NCBI RefSeq assembly: GCF_037126465.1
Contig: NC_088206.1
Span: 68,327,687 to 68,391,686 of the forward strand
Reading direction: 5' to 3'
DNA: 64,000 nucleotides
Source: Ornithodoros turicata
Taxonomy: Eukaryota; Arthropoda; Arachnida; Ixodida; Argasidae
Below are positions 62,701 to 64,000 of the stretch, piece by piece (position 1 is the stretch's first letter; each line of letters starts with the position of its first letter). The notes below the pieces were generated by a model. It saw nothing but the letters and a program-made list of their open reading frames with translations, was not told the DNA's origin and made no database searches. A program made the translations under genes and the position numbers.

Positions 62701-64000
62701 ACTCTGCTAGCCTTAGCGTCGAAGACATCGCGTTGCAGGCACTACTGGTACATAGTACCGATCATAAAGTATAACATCTTACAATTCCTTAGCCCTTTCT
62801 TCCAACTTGTCTCGTTACAATTACTACTGGGCGCTCATGCTAAGTGCTCTGCCTTCTCGTTACAGTGGCGAATTCCATCTAGGCTACCAGAAATCTTCCT
62901 TACAAAGCATCTCCTGGTACGAGCTGGTTCACTGGGAACATCTGCGGGAAGCCCAGTCGAAACATAGGCTCAGTAAGTGCCATTATAACTCGTAACTCGT
63001 TTGAAAGAAATGTGTTGGCGCAAGAGCTGTTAGAACGTGACATTTTTTTTTTACATTTTCCTTCCAGTCACGCAATCTGAACAAGAACGGTCCTGCATCC
63101 TTCTCGTCCGACTGCAAGCGCGACGCGGAAACTGGATCTGGGTACACGTCGTGCTCCAGGTCAAGGACGCTTCGGACAGTTCCCAACAACCCGTCATCGT
63201 TTGCACAAACCAAGTCCTTAGGTAAGCCTCCAACCTGATACATTGGTCACAGGAGTCCCCCCGGTAGAAAGAAGCTAAAACAATGGCCACCATTTCCTTT
63301 GTAGCGATCGAGAAGCAACAGTGATGCGTGCGAATGGTTGGCTCTACCAGTACTATTCCCTCCACTCGAAGATGCACTACGGCCTGACACCTTACGAAGC
63401 GACCCCTGCGCCACGTCTCCCCGCTTACTACCCGGCCCTGATGCCGTACCCGCCGTCCCGAGGAGACCAACCGTCTGCCATTCCTCAGCCGCACTCGCCG
63501 TACCCCTTACATCCCGGTTCCTTGAACGGATCTCCAGGACAGCACCATCCTGGTGTCCTGCAGTACGGTGGTCCACACGGAGCACCCTTACCCTACACGA
63601 GCATCGCAGCCAGTCCGCCTTGTTCTTCGCCCGACAGGTCGTCTTCAAAGTGGTCTCAGCAAAGTGCCGGCATTAAAAGGTCCATGTCTCCGCAAGCTCA
63701 AGACAGGGTCAAAGTCCTGAGGCCCAACGGGGCCTTCACGGAGTTGGGACCCGTTGTGTCTACCGGATACTACGGTGCGCAAGTGCTTACGGCCGGTCCC
63801 ATACCGACTGCGCTTCGCGGTCCGACGAAACTGACTTTCGACGAAGATCGTCTCACGGACGTCGAGCAGTCGTTAACGCCGACGAACACGGAAGACGTTT
63901 CGCAGCTCATCTCTTCCGGGTACCACTCCTTACGGCCTGCGTACATGACCTTAGACGAACACTCGGATCCAAAGACCTTAGCCACCGTGTACCCTCCCGT
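18509..64000 (+). CDS. dys: dysfusion/NPAS4-family bHLH-PAS transcription factor, whole gene span in window (5' and 3' incomplete)
   Basis: Eight exons join in frame into 555 codons: a bHLH domain, two PAS domains and a proline- and tyrosine-rich C-terminal region. The bHLH shows the NKSTKGASK basic stretch and the [14 protein letters not shown] helix typical of the dys/NPAS4 branch, not the usual E-box basic region. PAS-A contains [19 protein letters not shown]. Every junction has AG acceptor and GT donor, and the phases match. From family knowledge, Drosophila Dysfusion is nuclear, pairs with Tango/ARNT, and acts in tracheal branch fusion and leg-joint formation; mammalian NPAS4 is an activity-induced gene. 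A tick role in tracheae or limb joints is inference. The start-codon exon lies upstream of 18509 and was not identified; the last exon runs off the window. Transcription is left to right across about 45.5 kb. Family assignment is very secure. Confidence 0.96.
20000..20175 (-). repeat. A-family MITE remnant, reverse orientation
   Basis: On the minus strand it shows AAAAAAAGGGAGTAAATGCA, TAGTCCCCAGAAATTGC and GCCCATTTTAGTC, the same word order as the intact MITE. Ends eroded. Confidence 0.55.
24415..24591. mobile_element. pogo/Tigger-like MITE
   Basis: 177 bases with inverted ends CAGTCAAACTCCTTTA and TAAAGGAGTTTGACTG, flanked by TA on both sides (24413-24414, 24592-24593). TA target duplication and CAGTCAAACTCC ends fit the Tc1/mariner-pogo group. 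Two internal TATTTTCGTTAAAAA copies. No transposase. Confidence 0.8.
24620..24960. mobile_element. Inverted-repeat element with internal hairpin
   Basis: AAATAAGGCGATTGAGAGCA near 24636 is inverted near 24957 with few changes, and the AGAAAAGATT match extends outward. Inside lies a 28-base-arm hairpin at 24662-24725 (26 of 28 paired, 8-base loop) containing GCAGCAGACTGCAC. Confidence 0.65.
25740..25800 (-). repeat. LINE-like 3' tail with (CAA)n
   Basis: (CAA)n then CTTTACTTCGAGATGATGGA and GGAGTTTCATCG. It matches 40408-40460, which has (CAA)nTAACAACTTTATT and GGGGAGTTTCATCGCC. On the minus strand these look like shared 3' ends with a TTG tail. Confidence 0.5.
29153..29448 (+). other. Open frame preceded by a good splice acceptor
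   Basis: A T-rich tract and gtttgcag end at 29152; the frame then runs 98 codons to a stop, with text such as [20 protein letters not shown] and [20 protein letters not shown]. No family recognised, and it has no place in the dys protein, whose flanking exons already join in frame. It could be an alternative terminal exon, an unrelated remnant, or chance. Confidence 0.12.
30080..30103. repeat. (GA)n microsatellite
   Basis: About 24 bases of alternating G and A. Confidence 0.9.
30471..30791. mobile_element. CRE-bearing MITE, family D, copy 1
   Basis: Similar along its length to 39478-39777 and 62214-62513: GTTTGTAAACAAATGACGTC near the left end, AAGTGCCCATTCGTGGAACC inside, and GATGACGTTTCTCGGGTAGA at the right end. 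A T-rich insertion near 30653 makes it 321 bases. It contains a full TGACGTCA at 30499. Confidence 0.85.
32697..32731. repeat. (TG)n microsatellite
   Basis: About 35 bases of alternating T and G. Confidence 0.95.
33003..33087. repeat. Short A-family-like MITE
   Basis: CACTCCAAGAAATGAAAAGG on the left and TTTACTCCTTTTTTT on the right imitate the ends of the A-family MITE, leaving only about 85 bases, so probably an internal deletion product. Confidence 0.45.
33141..33360 (+). mobile_element. SINE, 3' part
   Basis: GAAGCCACCCAAGGACGCAT corresponds to the GAAGTCGGCCCAGGACGC core, followed by TTCCTGCTGTCC and CAGCTGCTTCGCGGTGCT as in the copies at 34560 and 35915. The tRNA head is unclear. Confidence 0.6.
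34560..34795 (+). mobile_element. tRNA-derived SINE (Ruka-like)
   Basis: B-box-like GGTTCGAAGCCCC, then CGGCTGTGCTGTCTGGGGTT, GAAGTCGGCCCAGGACGCA, CTTCCTGCTGTCCTCTCTCC and CAGTCGCTTCGCGGCGCTGA. Element order is the same as at 14660 and 35915. Confidence 0.8.
35915..36115 (+). mobile_element. tRNA-derived SINE (Ruka-like)
   Basis: GGGGTCGAACCCCGCCACTG (B box), GGCTGTGTCGTCTCAGGATT, GAAGTCGGCCCACGACGCG, GCTGCCCTCTCCCTATCTGT and TTCGCGGCGCTAGCAAGAAC. Confidence 0.8.
38580..38863. mobile_element. CRE-bearing MITE, family E, copy 1
   Basis: Left end ATAGGGTTTATTCACATGAC; right end AGTGAATAAACTCT is its diverged complement. It shares GCCACTGTCGCTAGCA, GCCGCCATA and GAGGGACCTAC with the copy at 39161. 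Carries TGACGTCA at 38596. No ORF. Confidence 0.75.
39161..39458. mobile_element. CRE-bearing MITE, family E, copy 2
   Basis: 298 bases from ATAGGGTTTATTCACATGAC to GTCAGTGAATAAACCCTAT, clear inverted ends. TGACGTCA lies at 39177 and a YY1-like GCCGCCATATTG at 39231. It ends 19 bases before family D copy 2. Confidence 0.85.
39478..39777. mobile_element. CRE-bearing MITE, family D, copy 2
   Basis: 300 bases with inverted ends AATAGATTTCTCTC and GGGTAGAGGTCTATT. Same size and order as 62214-62513. Carries TGACGTCA at 39506. Confidence 0.85.
40408..40462 (-). repeat. LINE-like 3' tail with (CAA)n
   Basis: CAACAACAATAACAACTTTA then GGGGAGTTTCATCGCC, matching 25740-25800. Confidence 0.5.
41657..41715 (+). 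CDS. dys: dys micro-exon: linker between bHLH and PAS-A
   Basis: A 59-base exon lies between ttgcag and a gtgggt donor, 22,966 bases after the bHLH exon. Its first two bases complete a valine codon with the G left from 18690. The other 57 bases give [19 protein letters not shown]. In dys proteins I recall a similar FxRH...GFSK linker directly before the conserved SGFLMM start of PAS-A. Phase 1 in and phase 0 out match both neighbours exactly, and no other nearby candidate fits. Gene finders often miss an exon this short between introns of 23 kb and 3.2 kb. Confidence 0.9.
41716..44904 (+). other. dys: dys intron between micro-exon and first PAS-A exon (3,189 bases)
   Basis: No mobile element or conserved coding segment was recognised. 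Visible items are A- and T-rich tracts, a CTCF-like core near 42119, a TTTC tract near 43137, and GCAGACGAC-type motifs at 43597, 44602 and 44643, the last two inverted 41 bases apart. Confidence 0.8.
44905..44994 (+). CDS. dys: dys exon: start of PAS-A
   Basis: Thirty codons lie between a gttaacag acceptor and a gtgagc donor, in phase 0 at both ends. The peptide begins [11 protein letters not shown], followed by [19 protein letters not shown]. The first beta strands and helix of PAS-A match the dys family closely and NPAS4 more loosely (GKLLYLSESVSEHLGHSM). An imperfect 85-base foldback starts 57 bases after the donor. Confidence 0.97.
45051..45135. repeat. Imperfect foldback beside the PAS-A donor site
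   Basis: CACGCGATCACAATG at 45051 is the exact complement of CATTGTGATCGCGTG at 45121-45135. Pairing continues with small gaps to GATC/GATC at the centre (45091-45100). Confidence 0.75.
45138..45400. repeat. Irregular tandem repeat with GCCCGTTGTCCAGCCGTC units
   Basis: Units beginning GCGGGTTGACCC, GCGGGATGGCCC and GCGGGTTGGCCC recur at about 45139, 45264 and 45341, each followed by GTTnTCCAnCCGT and later AAGCATGCGTCGTACT. One intervening unit is inverted, giving a hairpin GGCAGCCTGC/GCAGGCTGCC near 45177. A diverged unit reappears at 46765-46860. Confidence 0.75.
45929..46516. mobile_element. TIR element with CAGTGCAGCATTTCAC ends
   Basis: 588 bases. CAGTGCAGCATTTCAC at 45929 is the exact complement of GTGAAATGCTGCACTG at 46501-46516. 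The inverted match extends about 130 bases inward (GGTCGGTTGA-type and CAAGATGGCG/CATCTTG parts). No ORF; non-autonomous DNA transposon. Confidence 0.8.
46670..46760 (-). repeat. tRNA-like SINE head or tRNA pseudogene
   Basis: On the minus strand: GCCTCGGTGGCTCAGTTGGA (A box) and GTGCGGGTTCGAACCTTCG (B box) at tRNA spacing. The 3' side does not complete the GCCTCGG acceptor stem, so it is not a working tRNA. Confidence 0.6.
48867..49023. mobile_element. Foldback element with CCCAAGCAGCACAATG ends
   Basis: Arms of about 50 bases: TACCCAAGCAGCACAATG and CGAGTGCAATAGGGGTGGAC on the left, with near-perfect complements ending TGTGCTGCTTGGGTA on the right, around a spacer of about 55 bases. It lies 18 bases before an FB element. 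Confidence 0.8.
49041..49302. mobile_element. FB-family foldback MITE
   Basis: 262 bases. Left arm CACGCTTAGAAACGAACTTC, GCATAGCACGCTCCTATATA, GATTTGTTGAAAACGGGAGG; right arm is its complement, ending TTTTTAAGAGTG. Confidence 0.85.
52176..52412. mobile_element. FB-family foldback MITE, near-perfect palindrome
   Basis: 237 bases with ends CACTGTTAAAAC and GTTTTAACAGTG. Arms of about 114 bases pair almost completely around an 8-base centre near 52290-52297; the tip stem contains GGAGGCGCCTATCTGGGACA and its exact complement. Of the FB copies here it has the best-matched arms. Confidence 0.9.
52404..53030 (-). pseudogene. Decayed non-LTR retrotransposon fragment (AP endonuclease part, L1/Tx1-like)
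   Basis: The minus strand encodes [39 protein letters not shown] and [10 protein letters not shown], the GDFN catalytic region and the later part of a LINE endonuclease. In another frame downstream comes [20 protein letters not shown] and [16 protein letters not shown], typical of the linker before the reverse transcriptase. Upstream, in a third frame, [10 protein letters not shown] resembles the endonuclease N-terminal half. Frameshifts and an internal deletion show it is dead. No reverse transcriptase was seen; the fragment ends at the FB element at 52412. Confidence 0.8.
54330..54609. mobile_element. MITE with A-type ends and an FB-type interior
   Basis: 280 bases from CACTCTAAGAAAAAAGGGTG to TTTTCTAAGAGTG. 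The middle has TATCATATATCCAAATTGC and AAAAAGGCGTACGCCCCCCT, matching the FB core at 2700-2740. It links the A and FB families. Confidence 0.75.
54922..55116 (+). CDS. dys: dys exon: middle of PAS-A
   Basis: Sixty-five codons follow a ccctgttcag acceptor and precede a gtatat donor, in phase 0 at both ends. It starts [20 protein letters not shown] and ends [18 protein letters not shown]. The GDSVYDII and DHQ motifs and the [14 protein letters not shown] strand are PAS-A hallmarks shared with NPAS4 (GDSIYDIIDPADH; FRCRFNTSKSLRRQ). The stretch between residues 28 and 43 is less conserved and rich in Pro, Ser and Ala, a variable loop in this family. Confidence 0.97.
55117..56980 (+). other. dys: dys intron at end of PAS-A (1,864 bases)
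   Basis: No gene or mobile element was recognised. It carries a local cluster of GCAGACGAC motifs (55469, 55630, 55706, plus one-base variants near 55448 and 55820) and a CTCF-like core TAGAGGGCGCTA near 55971. Confidence 0.75.
56981..57165 (+). CDS. dys: dys exon: end of PAS-A and start of PAS-B
   Basis: Sixty-one codons plus two bases follow cctgcag, with a gtgagt donor at 57166. It begins [20 protein letters not shown], the last PAS-A strands, and includes [13 protein letters not shown]. It ends [16 protein letters not shown], the first PAS-B strand, comparable to FQSRHAKDLALLDI in NPAS4. Reading past the donor hits a stop at once (AAG TGA), and the alternative AA+T from the next exon gives Asn and keeps the frame, so this donor is strongly supported. 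Confidence 0.96.
58634..59150. repeat. Long diverged palindrome
   Basis: Arms of about 250 bases meet near 58898. Matched pairs include TTAGAATAGGCCAACATGGC with GCCATGTTGCCCTATTCTAA, CGAAAGCTACAGAAAAATC with TTTTTCTGTAGCTTTCG, and ATAACTCGTT with AACGAGTTAC. Substitutions and small indels are frequent, so it is an old inverted duplication or foldback transposon. Confidence 0.8.
61320..61402. repeat. Perfect 25-base hairpin
   Basis: TGTCGCTACAATGCAGCACT with GAGAC at 61320-61344 is the exact complement of 61378-61402; the loop is 33 bases. No flanking TIR element was recognised. Confidence 0.85.
62214..62513. mobile_element. CRE-bearing MITE, family D, copy 3
   Basis: 300 bases between AATAGACCTCTCCC and GGGTAGAGGTCTATT, the clearest ends of the family. 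TGACGTCA lies at 62242 and a second ATGATGACGTTT near the right end. No ORF. Confidence 0.9.
62866..62972 (+). CDS. dys: dys exon: PAS-B first half
   Basis: The exon follows cgttacag and ends before gtaagt. With the split Asn it reads [20 protein letters not shown] and then [16 protein letters not shown]. This is the PAS-B region that in NPAS4 reads [22 protein letters not shown]. The usual His-Pro of the LLHPED motif is His-Trp here. One base remains at the 3' end and completes an Ile codon in the next exon. Confidence 0.96.
63068..63221 (+). CDS. dys: dys exon: PAS-B second half
   Basis: The exon lies after a 95-base intron (acceptor ccttccag) and before an 83-base intron (donor gtaagc). 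Two bases complete Ile, then fifty codons begin [20 protein letters not shown], followed by [13 protein letters not shown] and [12 protein letters not shown]. The RLQA+RG.W.W motif is the last PAS-B strand pair, seen in NPAS4 as RLQAKTGGWAWIYCLL. The final AG joins the next exon to give Ser. Confidence 0.97.
63305..64000 (+). CDS. dys: dys exon: C-terminal region, open at window edge
   Basis: After the acceptor tttgtag, 231 codons run open to the window edge with no stop. The start [20 protein letters not shown] is the conserved tail after PAS-B. Then follows a Pro/Tyr/Ser/His-rich stretch of about 80 residues (for example [14 protein letters not shown]), a basic patch [19 protein letters not shown], and an acidic/Thr-rich part with [19 protein letters not shown]. 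Low-complexity regions of this kind usually hold transactivation activity in bHLH-PAS proteins; that role is inferred here. The stop codon and 3' UTR lie beyond 64000. Confidence 0.94.

Larger units (their letters stand above)
57166..62865 (+). other. dys: dys intron inside PAS-B (5,700 bases)
   Basis: It contains an inverted pair of GCAGACGAC motifs (57342, 57372), a diverged palindrome of about 500 bases near 58634-59150, a perfect 25-base hairpin at 61320-61402, and a CRE-bearing MITE at 62214-62513. The stretches 57400-58630, 59160-61300 and 61410-62210 have no feature I can support. Confidence 0.8.

Noticed and set aside
63051..63648. Minus-strand frames of 147 and 133 codons
   Set aside because: They are the reverse strand of conserved dys exons and are explained by the coding sequence on the + strand.
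1..64000. CRISPR arrays, operons, phage or viral gene blocks
   Set aside because: Direct repeats here are transposon copies or microsatellites, genes are spliced, and no viral or bacterial protein signature was seen.

Overview
This is a stretch of arthropod nuclear DNA, most likely from a tick. It contains one recognisable gene: a large, intron-rich bHLH-PAS transcription factor on the + strand, the ortholog of Drosophila dysfusion (dys) and a relative of vertebrate NPAS4. The tick assignment is an inference. It rests on several copies of a tRNA-derived SINE with an internal GTCGGCCCAGGACGC core, like the tick Ruka family, and on the arthropod-type dys protein. There is no bacterial or viral gene organisation, no CRISPR array and no intact RNA gene.

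Eight coding exons of dys can be placed by reading frame, splice sites and phase: 18509-18690 (bHLH), 41657-41715 (a 59-base micro-exon), 44905-44994 and 54922-55116 (PAS-A), 56981-57165 (end of PAS-A, start of PAS-B), 62866-62972 and 63068-63221 (PAS-B), and 63305-64000 (C-terminal region, open at the window edge). They join without a frame break into 555 codons. Introns range from 83 bases to 22,966 bases. The exon with the start codon lies upstream of 18509 and was not found. The stop codon lies beyond 64000.

Region by region: 1-18508 is non-coding and repeat-rich. It holds a nested transposon cluster at 1440-2837, SINE copies, and a 33-base tandem repeat just before the bHLH exon. Intron 1 (18691-41656) holds pogo/Tigger-like and other MITEs, SINEs, and two MITE families that carry full CRE palindromes (TGACGTCA). 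The 3.2-kb intron has little recognisable. The 9.9-kb intron has a composite repeat block at 45.1-46.9 kb, three inverted-repeat elements and a decayed LINE endonuclease fragment. The 5.7-kb intron has a diverged palindrome of about 500 bases and a perfect 25-base hairpin.

The non-coding DNA is enriched for several short motifs: GCAGACGAC (at least 15 exact copies), CGCCATNTTG (YY1-like), CTCF-like cores, CRE palindromes, and GTCACGTGAC. Several CRE copies sit inside MITEs. I saw no evidence for a new enzymatic or defence system. The most unusual signals are the GCAGACGAC motif, which recurs in clusters, and the mobile elements carrying regulatory sites inside the introns of a developmental transcription factor.
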